A stretch of 36,286 nt of DNA from Syntrophomonadaceae bacterium (GCA_003554535.1 PWGT01000139.1:1-36286); one strand, 5' to 3'. Positions 6,082 to 14,384 are shown, numbered from the stretch's first letter. The notes: generated by a model from the letters alone, not told the origin. Numbers and translations: made by a program.

Positions 6082-7578
6082 ATGAAAATAACGAGACTTA
6101 AATATATTTTACCCGTAATATCTGCCCTTTTATTAATTCTGGCATTTCCCCGCTTCAACCTTGGCTTTATGGCTTGGTTGGCATTAATTCCCTTGTTCTG
6201 GTTCCTTATGGAATCCAAACCTCGAGAAGCTTTTAAAGGTGGGTTGTTATTTGGTTTAACTTTTCATCTTTATATTAATTACTTCATTATCGTAGCACTC
6301 TATCCATTCGTATCGCTGCCCCTTACTTTGCTGGGCTATTTTTTAGTTGCAGCCTTTAAAAGTTTCTTTTACGGGATATTTTGTCTGGCGGCCAGTTATC
6401 TGAAAGACAATTTCCGTGCTATATACATAGTTTGGGGAATACCCTTTTTGTGGATATTGATGGAGTTTTCAAGATCACTGGGACTTTTGGGCTATACTGC
6501 AGGTTCTATTGCATTTTCACAGGCTCACTATCCCTCTGTTTTGCAGATAGCAAGTGTTTATGGCCACTGGGGAATTGCTTTTTTGATGATAATGTTACAA
6601 GTTGTAATCGTATTGATAATAAAAAACAAACTTTCCCGGCCTCAACTAACCGTGCCAGCAACAACCTGGATAATAATTGCAATGGTAGGATTGATCATCC
6701 CTGGTCTTTTTCCCGTTGAAAAACAATCTTCCCCAGAAAACATCGCCCTAATTCAGGCCAACATTGAACAGGAAGATGTTCTGGCCGGTCCCCGCGAAAA
6801 CCTCCTGAAATATGAAATGCTAACCAGAAAAGCTTTTCAAAAAAATGACGATATTGATTTGGTCGTCTGGGCCGAAACGGTCCTCTCTCTTCCCATAGCC
6901 AGGGGAGAGCCAATAGTCCCCGAGGTGAAAAATCTTTCTCATGAATTAAATACCCCTTTTATTTACGGGGCTGTAGTTAGGGAAAATGAAAAACAGTTTA
7001 ACTCGGCAGTTTTATTCTGCCCTCAGGAAGAAACATTGCAGCAAAATCATAAAAAGTATCTGGTACCGGTAGTTGAGTACTTCCCTATGGAAGAACAACT
7101 CAATCAGCTGCTCAATCTTAACTTGAATCTGGCAAGATACACCCGGGGAGAGGGAATAGACCTTCACGAATATGGAGATACCTCTCTTGCCTGTATCATC
7201 TGCTTTGAATCATTTTTTGGTAGTTATAGCCGAGAGTTTTCAGCCGCAAGTGCCCAGCACATGTTCATTCTCACTAACGTTGGTTGGCTCGGCGATACTC
7301 ATGGTGTGGATCAACATGCTGACATGGCGATGATTCGTGCTGCAGAAATGGGAATAGGTGTTACCCAGATAGCAAATACAGGGATAACTATTTCCGCAGA
7401 ACACACTGGTAAAGAAATTCTGCGCTCAGGAATTGAAACCGAGGAAATTTTATTTTTGGAAACTGACTTTAGCCACCGTAGGACAATTTATACCATTGCC
7501 GGTGATTATTTTGTCTATGCAAGTTTGGCTGGCCTATTAATTTTGTATATTTTGAACATAAGAAAACCGAAAAAATGA
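6082..7578 (+). CDS. lnt: apolipoprotein N-acyltransferase
   Basis: Adds the third acyl chain to the N-terminal Cys of lipoproteins at the outer face of the cytoplasmic membrane. Seen: six hydrophobic segments in residues 8-210 and one at the C-terminus (474-492), flanking a nitrilase domain (about 220-460). The triad is intact: Glu265 in WAET, Lys325 in KKYLVP and Cys374 in CIICFES. ENIALIQANIEQ starts the nitrilase fold, and ANTGIT closes it. At 498 aa the size is normal. GAGGT lies eight bases before the ATG. Lnt is typical of Gram-negative and some clostridial lineages; many Firmicutes lack it. The gene is divergent from marR and stands alone. Confidence 0.93.
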   Translation: MKITRLKYILPVISALLLILAFPRFNLGFMAWLALIPLFWFLMESKPREAFKGGLLFGLTFHLYINYFIIVALYPFVSLPLTLLGYFLVAAFKSFFYGIFCLAASYLKDNFRAIYIVWGIPFLWILMEFSRSLGLLGYTAGSIAFSQAHYPSVLQIASVYGHWGIAFLMIMLQVVIVLIIKNKLSRPQLTVPATTWIIIAMVGLIIPGLFPVEKQSSPENIALIQANIEQEDVLAGPRENLLKYEMLTRKAFQKNDDIDLVVWAETVLSLPIARGEPIVPEVKNLSHELNTPFIYGAVVRENEKQFNSAVLFCPQEETLQQNHKKYLVPVVEYFPMEEQLNQLLNLNLNLARYTRGEGIDLHEYGDTSLACIICFESFFGSYSREFSAASAQHMFILTNVGWLGDTHGVDQHADMAMIRAAEMGIGVTQIANTGITISAEHTGKEILRSGIETEEILFLETDFSHRRTIYTIAGDYFVYASLAGLLILYILNIRKPKK

Positions 7579-7647
7579 ACAACAGCTAAGCATTGAGAAG
7601 TTCATTGAGAAGTTATTTCTAACTAAAGTGATTGCTTTTTGCTTCTA

Positions 7648-8283
7648 TTATTCTGATTTTTTAGTTCTGGGGCTATATTCGTTTAATATTTGCTGCGCTT
7701 GTTGATAGTCCTCGGATGTGTTTATGTTGAAAAACATTTTTTGTTCCGGGTCAAAACGGTTTATTTCCTCGGTATCAATATATCTAACTTTTACTTTCTT
7801 AAAGAATTCGGTAATCTTGAAGCGCCCGCTATATAAATTCTCCTCTATAATATCCACACAATTTCTTTTATAAAAAGCATATAACGGCTGCAAATAGCCA
7901 TCAATTTCAGGAACTACTACATCATGGCCATCTTTTGCAAAATACATGTATTTTATAAAATCAAGATTGACAAAAGGCATATCACAAGCAATTACAAAAT
8001 TGTAAGTAAAATCAGAAACGCTTAATCCTGCATGCAGACCTCGTAACGAAGATTTTGAAGGAATATCAATCAAATCTTTAGTAGTTTTTACTTCAAGATG
8101 CTGTAAGCGTTCCGGAAGATGAGTAACTACTATAATATCAGCGAAGCATCTACTCAAGCTTTCTATAATGTGGTCAATTATTAGCTTGCCGTTGAAATTC
8201 AAAAAAGCCTTGGGATAGCCAAAACGCTTGCTATCTCCACCTGCGAGTACTAATGCTGCTGCTTGAAGTTTTTCTCCTTCCAT
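7648..8283 (-). CDS. mobA: molybdenum cofactor guanylyltransferase
   Basis: Transfers GMP from GTP to Mo-molybdopterin (or the tungsten form), giving the guanine dinucleotide cofactor needed by formate dehydrogenases. Seen: the nucleotide-binding N-terminus ALVLAGGDSKRFGYPKA, the metal-binding Asp in VIACDMPF, LRGLHAGL and QPLYAFY. ATG at 8283 follows GAGGAAAG; a GTG at 8304 would add seven residues and almost touch the tatC stop. It is the last gene of the tatA-fdhE-tatA-tatC-mobA operon, which fits the maturation of an exported enzyme. Confidence 0.9.
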   Translation of the reverse strand: MEGEKLQAAALVLAGGDSKRFGYPKAFLNFNGKLIIDHIIESLSRCFADIIVVTHLPERLQHLEVKTTKDLIDIPSKSSLRGLHAGLSVSDFTYNFVIACDMPFVNLDFIKYMYFAKDGHDVVVPEIDGYLQPLYAFYKRNCVDIIEENLYSGRFKITEFFKKVKVRYIDTEEINRFDPEQKMFFNINTSEDYQQAQQILNEYSPRTKKSE

Positions 8284-8307
8284 AATCTTATATTCTTTCC
8301 TCACCTG

Positions 8308-9066
8308 TTAAACTTCGGTAATCTCTTCTTCGAGTTTCTTTTTCTTGGTAATTTTTACTGCAAACAGCCCTACTTCATACAACAACATCAGGGGTACAAT
8401 CAGCATAAGCTGCGAAATGATATCCGGAGGGGTTATTAACGCTGACGCCCCCAGCATAATTAAAAGAGCAAATTTGCGATTGCGCCTGAGAACATCAAGG
8501 CTAATTAAATCCAACTTAGCTAAAACCCACATTACCAAGGGTAATTGAAAGAACAACCCAAAAGTAAGCAAAAGAGTAAATACAAAAGATAAATAACTAC
8601 TGACGTTGAACATAGGACTCAATTGGGTAGTTTCAAATCTTAAAAAAAAGTGGAGCACCAGTTGCAAAACCACCAGGTAAGCAAACACTATTCCCAAAAC
8701 AAAAAGAGTAACACCTCCGCCAGTAACTCCCAACAAAAACCTTCTTTCATTTGAATAAAGCCCTGGGAACAGAAATGCCAAAACCTCGTAAATAAAAACT
8801 GGTGAAGCCAACACCACCCCACCTATTAAAGCCAGACGCAAATTAACCATAAATGCTTCCGGTGGAGAAAAATATACCAGAGATAAACCTTCTACTGGAC
8901 TTACAAGAAGATACCGCAAATAATCCGCCTGTAAAAAGCAAAATACTATTGCAATAACAAAAGCCACTAAAAACACTAGTAGACGACTCCGTAGCTCCCC
9001 CAGGTGCTCCATCACCGTCATGCTATCGGTACGGTTTTTACTCAACTCTTCTACCCCTTGATCCAA
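8308..9066 (-). CDS. tatC: Sec-independent translocase subunit TatC
   Basis: Integral membrane receptor of the twin-arginine pathway, which exports folded, cofactor-loaded proteins. Seen: the N-terminal signature MEHLGELRSRL, six hydrophobic helices across about residues 28-240, the conserved FLFPGLYSNERR segment before helix 3 and ITPPDIISQ near helix 5. Length 252 aa is standard. The start is 16 bp after the tatA stop and the stop is within a few bases of mobA, so the genes are cotranscribed. The tail is Lys/Glu-rich. Its likely cargo is a formate dehydrogenase or related enzyme encoded elsewhere. Confidence 0.97.
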   Translation of the reverse strand: MDQGVEELSKNRTDSMTVMEHLGELRSRLLVFLVAFVIAIVFCFLQADYLRYLLVSPVEGLSLVYFSPPEAFMVNLRLALIGGVVLASPVFIYEVLAFLFPGLYSNERRFLLGVTGGGVTLFVLGIVFAYLVVLQLVLHFFLRFETTQLSPMFNVSSYLSFVFTLLLTFGLFFQLPLVMWVLAKLDLISLDVLRRNRKFALLIMLGASALITPPDIISQLMLIVPLMLLYEVGLFAVKITKKKKLEEEITEV

Positions 9067-9082
9067 GCTATACTACACTCAA

Positions 9083-9283
9083 TTATTCTGAGTTATTTTG
9101 GTTTTCCCCGGATGAATCTGCGGCAGGCTCGCTATCTGATTTGCCTTTTAATCCGTCTTTTAATTCTACAACACTTTTGCCAATAGACTTAGCTAGATTC
9201 GGCAACTTATTGGGACCAAAAATAAGCAGCACAACAGCCAATATCAGCAACAACTCCGGGACACCTATTTTGCCTATACCCAT
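9083..9283 (-). CDS. tatA: TatA/TatE pore-forming subunit (copy 1)
   Basis: A 66-aa single-span protein that oligomerises to let Tat substrates cross. Seen: the N-terminal helix VPELLLILAVVLLIFGPNKL with the conserved FGPxKLP hinge, an amphipathic helix LAKSIGKSVVELKDGL, and an acidic tail. AAAGGAGG precedes the ATG. It lies 16 bp before tatC. A second TatA is encoded upstream across fdhE, so the operon may hold functionally split TatA/TatB-like partners. Confidence 0.95.
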   Translation of the reverse strand: MGIGKIGVPELLLILAVVLLIFGPNKLPNLAKSIGKSVVELKDGLKGKSDSEPAADSSGENQNNSE

Positions 9284-9324
9284 CTCTTTACCTCCTTTAT
9301 CTCATTAATAGAAAATGCCCAGAC

Positions 9325-10221
9325 CTAGTTTAAAAGAGAAAGATCCTGGCCAGGCTTGTAACCTCTTTCCTGGGCTGCAGAGTCAAGATCAACTGTGAAC
9401 ACATTCTCTACATCCAGGATTACTTCACGTCCTATTTCTTTAAGGTTAACCGTTTTCAAGTAACTCTTACACTTCTCGCAAATATTTATTCTGCGAGCTT
9501 TTTCTTCCTCAACATAGAAATACCCCAGTTTGTAATGGTCACGATTGTTGCAATAAGGGCATTCCAAACGTGAGAACTCCCATTGAGTATGACAAAGCCA
9601 GCATTCCAACACCCTGGCACTATTGTCACGACGCAACTTGGCCATCATTGGCTTCTGCCCACATACAGGACAATAACCACTAGACCATAAAGCAAAGTCT
9701 GTTATCTCATTTGCCTTGTTTGCATAATTCATATAATAGGGCGAAAGTGCAGCAAAAAATATATCTATGATAATTTCCGGTTCAATATCATCCTCTTGAA
9801 TTTCAATATTTTGTTCCCTTAAATATTTTTCCAAATACTCCGGGGTTATACCACCCTTATTTTGTAACAATTCACTTAAAACATTATCCTCAAAAATAGG
9901 CAACTGTTTTAACTTCTCTACTTTTTCTGATGCCTTTATATCATCCTTAAACACAGCATGGGCAATTTCAGTCATTATTTCTTTCAACTCTTCTATATCA
10001 ATATCCAGAACTTTATCATTTAAAAGGTAATTGCCTTCTCGTAAATAATTATCTATCTCTTCCCCCTCTTCAAAATGAAAAGGAACATCTATTTTCTCTC
10101 CATAACGAAATTGCACTCTTGACACTTCTTTATAAACATCAAAAAGATTTTCAAATTCCTTTTTCAAAGACTTATACTTTTCTACTTCCTGGCTAAACTT
10201 CTCGAATGTTATATTATGCAT
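9325..10221 (-). CDS. fdhE: FdhE-like formate dehydrogenase accessory protein
   Basis: A 298-aa cytoplasmic protein. The C-terminal half carries four zinc/iron knuckle pairs: CPVC, CWLC, CPYC and CEKC, separated as in FdhE (YCPVCGQKPMMA, LECWLCHTQWEF, ECPYCNN, ICEKCKSYLKT). FdhE is needed for making active respiratory formate dehydrogenase, probably at the last assembly or Tat proofreading step. The N-terminal half is helical and acidic. It sits between two tatA genes with tatC and mobA downstream, which agrees with that role. The formate dehydrogenase structural genes are not in the window. Confidence 0.88.
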   Translation of the reverse strand: MHNITFEKFSQEVEKYKSLKKEFENLFDVYKEVSRVQFRYGEKIDVPFHFEEGEEIDNYLREGNYLLNDKVLDIDIEELKEIMTEIAHAVFKDDIKASEKVEKLKQLPIFEDNVLSELLQNKGGITPEYLEKYLREQNIEIQEDDIEPEIIIDIFFAALSPYYMNYANKANEITDFALWSSGYCPVCGQKPMMAKLRRDNSARVLECWLCHTQWEFSRLECPYCNNRDHYKLGYFYVEEEKARRINICEKCKSYLKTVNLKEIGREVILDVENVFTVDLDSAAQERGYKPGQDLSLLN

Positions 10222-10279
10222 TAATAATATTCCTCCTCCACGGTATCTCGATCCCCTAATAAAGAATAATATCTGTATA

Positions 10280-10468
10280 TTATTCTTTATCCTTTTCTAT
10301 TTCTTCATCAATATCAATACTCTTTTGAAGATCTTTCCCAGCATTGCGCAGTTCGCTAATGCCTTTTCCGATAGAGCGTCCTAATTCCGGTAATTTGGTA
10401 GGCCCAAAAATTATAAGAGCCACAGCCAAAATTATAAGCACTTCCATCATTCCTATCTTACCTATCAA
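10280..10468 (-). CDS. tatA: TatA/TatE pore-forming subunit (copy 2)
   Basis: A 62-aa paralogue of the other TatA: MMEVLIILAVALIIFGPTKL, the hinge GPTKLPEL, amphipathic helix GRSIGKGISELRNAGKDL and an acidic tail. The start is TTG at 10468, seven bases after GGAGG. As first gene of the fdhE operon it may be tuned to the formate dehydrogenase cargo. The two copies share the hinge but differ in the helix 1 sequence. Confidence 0.94.
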   Translation of the reverse strand: MIGKIGMMEVLIILAVALIIFGPTKLPELGRSIGKGISELRNAGKDLQKSIDIDEEIEKDKE

Positions 10469-10695
10469 GTAAACACCTCCAAGCTAGCTACTCAACATAA
10501 TACCATACTTAAATTAACTTCTACATGAAGAATCCGAACACCTTTAATAGTTGCACTTATTATAATTAATTCCAATATACACAGAAAACCCTTCGTATAA
10601 TGACCTAATTTTATCGTAAGTAGATTATATAACAAAAACCCTATAAAAAAAAACATAAATTAATTTAATTTAATTATACGGAAAAATGCCACATT

Positions 10696-10917
10696 TTACT
10701 CTTCACTCTTTATCAAATCCCTGGCCCATTCCAAAAACTTGGAAGGAACCATTATGTCTACCCCTAGTTCCTGCCCGAAAATAACTTTCAACCCTGCAAA
10801 AGGACCACTATACCTTTTCTCCACTGGAATTTCATAAGAATCAAGCAAACCACAAACTAAATCTGCTTCTGTTTCATTAGCAGCTTCCATTAAAATTACC
10901 CATTCATCATTTTGCAC
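10696..10917 (-). CDS. DUF2007-type small protein
   Basis: A 73-aa soluble protein with the DUF2007 pattern: WVILMEAANETEADLVCGLL, then IPVEKR and a beta-hairpin ending VDIMVPSKFLEWARDLI. It resembles a mini ferredoxin-like fold related to PII signalling proteins, and its role is unknown. The start is GTG at 10917, preceded by AGGAGGGG. It is divergent from queG. Confidence 0.8.
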   Translation of the reverse strand: MQNDEWVILMEAANETEADLVCGLLDSYEIPVEKRYSGPFAGLKVIFGQELGVDIMVPSKFLEWARDLIKSEE

Positions 10918-10998
10918 TTTTTTCCCCTCCTAATTTGACAGTTTGGGAAAATTAAATTACTATTTGCGTACTTTAAGCTTTGTTGAAAAGGAGCTACA

Positions 10999-12129
10999 AT
11001 GAACCTGAGCGAAAAACTGCGCCAATTTGCATTTGCAAACGGGATAGAATATCTGGGTATAATCGATGCTGAGCCCCTTTATGAATTTGAACCTTACCTG
11101 GAGGAATGCCGGCAGAGAAAAATAGACCCTCCATTTGTCCAAAATTCTATATCTCAAAGAATTAACCCCCGCCTCAGCTTGCCCGGCTGTCAGAGTATTA
11201 TTTGCTTGGTTCTTCCTTATCTGCCCGATTACAACAAAATAACTGAAGCTGAACCAGAGGAACCTGTAGGACTGTTAAGCAAAATTGCTCAAGTCCGGGA
11301 TTATCATCAGGTAATGTCTCAAAAGGCCAATCAGATAGTGGAATATTTACAAGAAATAACCTCTCCCATATTCAATTACCTTATCCATGTAGACACAGGC
11401 CCTCTCTTAGAAAGAGCCTTTCTGCAAAAAGCAGGTCTCATCACAGGGGAAAATACCACTTTAATCACTCCTAAATATGGTTCATGGGTAGTAGTAGGGT
11501 TAATTCTCCTGGACATTCAACTACCTTCCCTGCCACTGGAACAAACTTACTCGGAAACCTGTCATAACTGCGGTCTCTGCCGTCAGGCATGCCCTACTGG
11601 AGCCCTCCTTGCCCCGTACCAGTTAAACCCCTGGCATTGCCTTTCTTATATTTCTCAAATGAAAGGAATCATTCCCCGTGAATACCGAAATTTGCTTGAA
11701 AATAGATTATACGGTTGTGATACTTGTCAGGAAGTTTGCCCTCTTAATCACGACATAAAACCCTCTATCCTTCCAGAATTTAGCTCACCCATACTCCTTC
11801 CCAAATTACCACTACTTACTCTTTCCCACATAAATAAAAAAGAGTTTTTCAGCTTAATTAAACCCACCGCAGCAGGGTGGGTGGGACGCCAAACCTTGCG
11901 GCGCAATGCAATTGTGGCTATGGGTAACAGCAAGTTTGAAACAACCTTGCCTTATCTGCGCGAGATTCTATACAATGACCGATCGTATTTAATGAGGAAC
12001 CACGCTGCCTGGGCTTTAGGCCAATTTAACGAACTTCCTAAAGTCCGTGAATATCTACAAAGAGCCCTTTTATTAGAAAAAGACCCTCGGGTCATAGAAG
12101 AAATAAAGTATTCACTACAAAAAAGTTAA
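10999..12129 (+). CDS. queG: epoxyqueuosine reductase
   Basis: Last step of queuosine synthesis: reduces epoxyqueuosine in the wobble position of tRNAs with GUN anticodons, using cobalamin and two [4Fe-4S] clusters. Seen: N-terminal cobalamin-binding domain, then the ferredoxin motif CHNCGLCRQACPTGAL, a further Cys in WHCLSY, and the second cluster CDTCQEVCPLN. The last 100 residues are HEAT-like repeats (NAIVAMGN, NHAAWALGQF) that bind tRNA. At 376 aa it matches the family. AAAAGGAG lies five bases before the ATG. Confidence 0.96.
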   Translation: MNLSEKLRQFAFANGIEYLGIIDAEPLYEFEPYLEECRQRKIDPPFVQNSISQRINPRLSLPGCQSIICLVLPYLPDYNKITEAEPEEPVGLLSKIAQVRDYHQVMSQKANQIVEYLQEITSPIFNYLIHVDTGPLLERAFLQKAGLITGENTTLITPKYGSWVVVGLILLDIQLPSLPLEQTYSETCHNCGLCRQACPTGALLAPYQLNPWHCLSYISQMKGIIPREYRNLLENRLYGCDTCQEVCPLNHDIKPSILPEFSSPILLPKLPLLTLSHINKKEFFSLIKPTAAGWVGRQTLRRNAIVAMGNSKFETTLPYLREILYNDRSYLMRNHAAWALGQFNELPKVREYLQRALLLEKDPRVIEEIKYSLQKS

Positions 12130-12167
12130 ATTTTTTTATTAAGTTTATGTAACTGCTCAATTATAAT

Positions 12168-12590
12168 TTATTCATCATGTTTTTTCCGATAAGCTCCTGC
12201 AGCTATAATTATAATAACCGCACTTACAACTATTACTGATATAATAAACTCCCCAAAGTAATTATCTTGCATAATAGCTCTCTGGGCATCATTGACCAAT
12301 CCATGGCCCATCAACTGAAAGATACTGTACCAGATGACTATTAAAGCCAACAGCAAGGGGAGAAGGTTTAATATCTTCCCCTTAGATTCAGTTCCGGGTA
12401 AATTAAATAACTGTTGAAAAACTTCGGAAAATATTCCCGTATTTATGTCAAAAAAACCTGTCAAAATTATCAAAGCCCCAATTAACAACAGTAATAGATG
12501 AGCAATACCGAAATAAGTAAATATTAACAATACAGCTACCAAGATGATTAAATCTAATATTAATAGAACGATTAAGCGTGGCTGCTGCAT
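12168..12590 (-). CDS. small multi-span membrane protein of unknown function
   Basis: A 140-aa protein, start at ATG 12590 with GGAGGTG five bases upstream; a longer frame reaching 12656 would run through the terminator hairpin at 12627-12661, so it is rejected. Four hydrophobic segments at about 6-25, 28-47, 73-93 and 112-132, with a short polar loop (LPGTESKGK) and a basic C-terminus YRKKHDE. I do not recognise the family. The neighbouring genes give no hint. Confidence 0.65.
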   Translation of the reverse strand: MQQPRLIVLLILDLIILVAVLLIFTYFGIAHLLLLLIGALIILTGFFDINTGIFSEVFQQLFNLPGTESKGKILNLLPLLLALIVIWYSIFQLMGHGLVNDAQRAIMQDNYFGEFIISVIVVSAVIIIIAAGAYRKKHDE

Positions 12591-12626
12591 ATCACACCTC
12601 CACCTACCTAACATTGATAGCTGGGG

Positions 12627-12661
12627 AAAATGTGTGCCCGCCTGAGGCGGGCACACATTTT
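12627..12661 (-). terminator. perfect GC-rich hairpin, terminator
   Basis: Sixteen-base arms (AAAATGTGTGCCCGCC and its exact complement) around a 3-nt loop. The arms begin with AAAA and end with TTTT, so it can act on both strands. It separates the HesB-like gene from the membrane-protein gene downstream of it. Confidence 0.85.
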
Positions 12662-12708
12662 GTCACATTGAACATTCATCTAACCTAAAAATAACAAAAG
12701 CGTCTTAA

Positions 12709-13020
12709 CTAGCAACAGCCACCGCAACTACCAGGGTTCTCATCATATATTGTGAATCCCTCGTTCATTTCATCTTGGTGATAATCAAGTATTTTCCCTT
12801 GAACATGGGGAACAACTTTTTCTTCACAAACAAATTGCAAACCATCAACTTTCTCTACAACTTCATTCTCTTCATCTACTGACTCTTCCAGAGCCAACCC
12901 CAATTGGGGCCCTCCTCAACCGGCTCCACTGAGATACAAGCGGATATAAGCATCTTCATGGCCTTCTCCCTTGAGTATCTCTTTAAACTTGTCAACGGCT
13001 GCATTAGTTACATTAATCAT
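12709..13020 (-). CDS. HesB/IscA-like selenoprotein (in-frame TGA = Sec)
   Basis: Read through one TGA (12916-12918, codon 35) this is a complete 103-aa IscA/HesB-type Fe-S carrier. Residues 1-34 (MINVTNAAVDKFKEIL..., LYLSGAG) and 36-103 (GGPQLGLALEES..., VDGLQFVCEEK, GKILDYHQ, GSCGGCC) each fit the fold on either side. The TGA stands where the family has Cys in GxGCGGP, the first of three cluster ligands; Cys99 and Cys102 are the others. AAAGGAG lies seven bases before the ATG, and a hairpin of SECIS type follows the TGA. HesB-like proteins with Sec here are a known bacterial selenoprotein family. Automated annotation would split it or start at 12903. Confidence 0.88.
12878..12898 (-). promoter_or_regulatory. 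candidate bacterial SECIS element
   Basis: Downstream of the TGA, GGCTCT pairs with AGAGTC (one G-U) over loop GGA (12887-12889), with T-A and two G-U pairs extending the stem to nine. The loop starts 27 nt after the TGA and has G in its first two positions, inside the accepted range for SelB-binding hairpins. Confidence 0.65.
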
Positions 13021-13075
13021 GAGATTTCTCCTTTCTTAAACTATTGTTACCAAATCATTTTCTATGATTTGCTCC

Positions 13076-13104
13076 ATTGTATAATTTTCCTCTTAGTTTT
13101 GCAA
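13076..13104 (-). promoter_or_regulatory. promoter of the HesB-like gene
   Basis: TTGCAA (13099-13104) and TACAAT (13076-13081) on the minus strand, 17-bp spacer, about 55 bp before the ATG. The rest of 13105-13293 holds no gene that I can support. Confidence 0.6.
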
Positions 13105-13293
13105 GTAATAGGAATCAATGCATTTATAAGTATGTTTTTTGTTTTAGAAGAGCATGCTCTTATAAGCTCTTTCAAAGACTTCAACGGGATCATCTTTTAC
13201 CTCATTTTTCCCCATAATTAACTTAATAATTTATTACCTAAAGAGACAAAATAATAATGAACCCCATATTAAATAAACAGCGGAGGTGATTGA

Positions 13294-13587
13294 ATGCATT
13301 TAGACGATCGCATTTCTCTTGAACCTGGCAGCCCCAAGCGTGGCCAAAAAATGACCGTGGAATACCGTGGGCTACTTGCCCAGAGCGGGGCAGACAATTT
13401 ATGGATGCACTATGGATTTGATGGTTGGAAAAACGAAGGGGAGCTTCCCATGGAACCAACCTCTGATGGCAATTTCACATGCCAAACAGAAGTTCAAGGA
13501 AAAAAGGAGTTCAATTTTTGCTTTAAAGACAGTGCCAATAACTGGGACAATAACAATGGCCATGATTGGTATTGCAAAATTGAGTAA
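13294..13587 (+). CDS. stand-alone starch-binding-type domain (CBM25/26-like)
   Basis: A 97-aa protein that is one beta-sandwich carbohydrate-binding module: EPGSPKRGQKMTVEYRG, the ligand-site motif MHYGFDGWKNEGEL, MEPTSDGNFTCQTEVQ, then FNFCFKDSANNWDNNNGHDWY. These match the CBM25/26 pattern (GYDGW, F.F.D....WDNN.G.DW). There is no signal peptide and no catalytic domain, so it would act inside the cell, perhaps on glycogen or as a partner of a separate enzyme. GGAGGTGA lies before the ATG and a strong terminator follows. Similar short orphan proteins occur in clostridia; the role is not known to me. Confidence 0.8.
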   Translation: MHLDDRISLEPGSPKRGQKMTVEYRGLLAQSGADNLWMHYGFDGWKNEGELPMEPTSDGNFTCQTEVQGKKEFNFCFKDSANNWDNNNGHDWYCKIE

Positions 13588-13603
13588 GCTCTCCTACCAT
13601 CCC

Positions 13604-13637
13604 AAATACTCCGAGCTATGTAGCTCGGAGTATTTTT
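13604..13637 (+). terminator. terminator, possibly bidirectional
   Basis: ATACTCCGAGCTA and its exact complement around a 2-nt centre, followed by seven T on the plus strand. It lies between the CBM-like gene and the convergent nitroreductase gene. Confidence 0.92.
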
Positions 13638-13658
13638 TTCTCCTCTAAAAATTGCAAC

Positions 13659-14267
13659 TTACTCTACAGAAAGAATAATATCTTCCAGGGAAATGCGGGG
13701 GCGTTGCGGAGGATCTTCAGCTGGATAGCCAACAGGAAGCAAAGCAACCGGTACTATTTCAGGCGGTAAATTTAAAATTTCATGAGCACGTTCACTATCA
13801 AACATGCGCACCCAGCAACTGCCCAACCCCATGCTAGTGGCTTTAAGTACAATATGCTCTACCGCTATTCCCAGGTCCAAATATGCAGATACAGGAACCT
13901 TGGTATCTTCTACCTTTTGGGGCATTTTGCGCTGATACAACATCTCAGCAACATCGCGTCCAAGAACATCAGCTTCAACCAGCTCCTCAACTCTTTTTTC
14001 AACCATATCTTTAATAAAAGTCTTTCGATCCAGGCAGCAAACTATAATTAAAGGAGCTCTGGTTACGAATGACTGCACCACAGCTTCACTTAAACGGTTT
14101 TTTAAATCCTCATCCCGGACCAGTGCAAACCTCCAAGATTGCCTGTTAGTTCCCGAAGGTGCCAATCTGGCTGCTTCCAACAATTCTCTCTCAACTTCCT
14201 GTGGTACAGATTTCTCCTGATAACGCCTAATGCTGCGCCTATTTTTAATTACCTCATCAAGTTCCAT
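13659..14267 (-). CDS. nitroreductase-family flavoprotein
   Basis: A 202-aa FMN oxidoreductase. Seen: the N-terminal FMN-binding signature NRRSIRRYQEKSVP, LLEAARLAPSGTNRQSWRF, a central region SAYLDLGIAVEHIVLKA, and the second FMN loop GLGSCWVRMF, then LPVGYPAEDPPQRPR. It probably uses NAD(P)H to reduce a nitro compound, quinone or disulfide-like substrate; the family is too broad to say which. AAGGAGG lies before the ATG. It is convergent with the CBM-like gene and follows hsp20's terminator, so it is likely transcribed alone. Confidence 0.9.
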   Translation of the reverse strand: MELDEVIKNRRSIRRYQEKSVPQEVERELLEAARLAPSGTNRQSWRFALVRDEDLKNRLSEAVVQSFVTRAPLIIVCCLDRKTFIKDMVEKRVEELVEADVLGRDVAEMLYQRKMPQKVEDTKVPVSAYLDLGIAVEHIVLKATSMGLGSCWVRMFDSERAHEILNLPPEIVPVALLPVGYPAEDPPQRPRISLEDIILSVE

Positions 14268-14338
14268 TTTTTTACCTCCTTAGTTTGGGCTTCCTTAATT
14301 TAGTTTCATCTTTTATTTAAATTTTCCTTTCATAAAAC

Positions 14339-14366
14339 AAAAAAACCGGGGAAATCACCTCCCCGG
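14339..14366 (-). terminator. terminator of hsp20
   Basis: CCGGGGA pairs with TCCCCGG over a 7-nt loop; on the minus strand a run of seven T follows. It lies just after the hsp20 stop at 14385. Confidence 0.9.
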
Positions 14367-14384
14367 ATCTCACAGCTTTTGGGT

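Noticed and set aside
13144..13215. 23-aa and 43-aa minus-strand ORFs upstream of the HesB-like gene
   Set aside because: The first lacks a ribosome site; the second overlaps the HesB-like promoter and is lysine-rich AT noise.
12904..13221. 105-aa plus-strand ORF
   Set aside because: It is antisense to the Sec-containing gene and its promoter, with no ribosome site.
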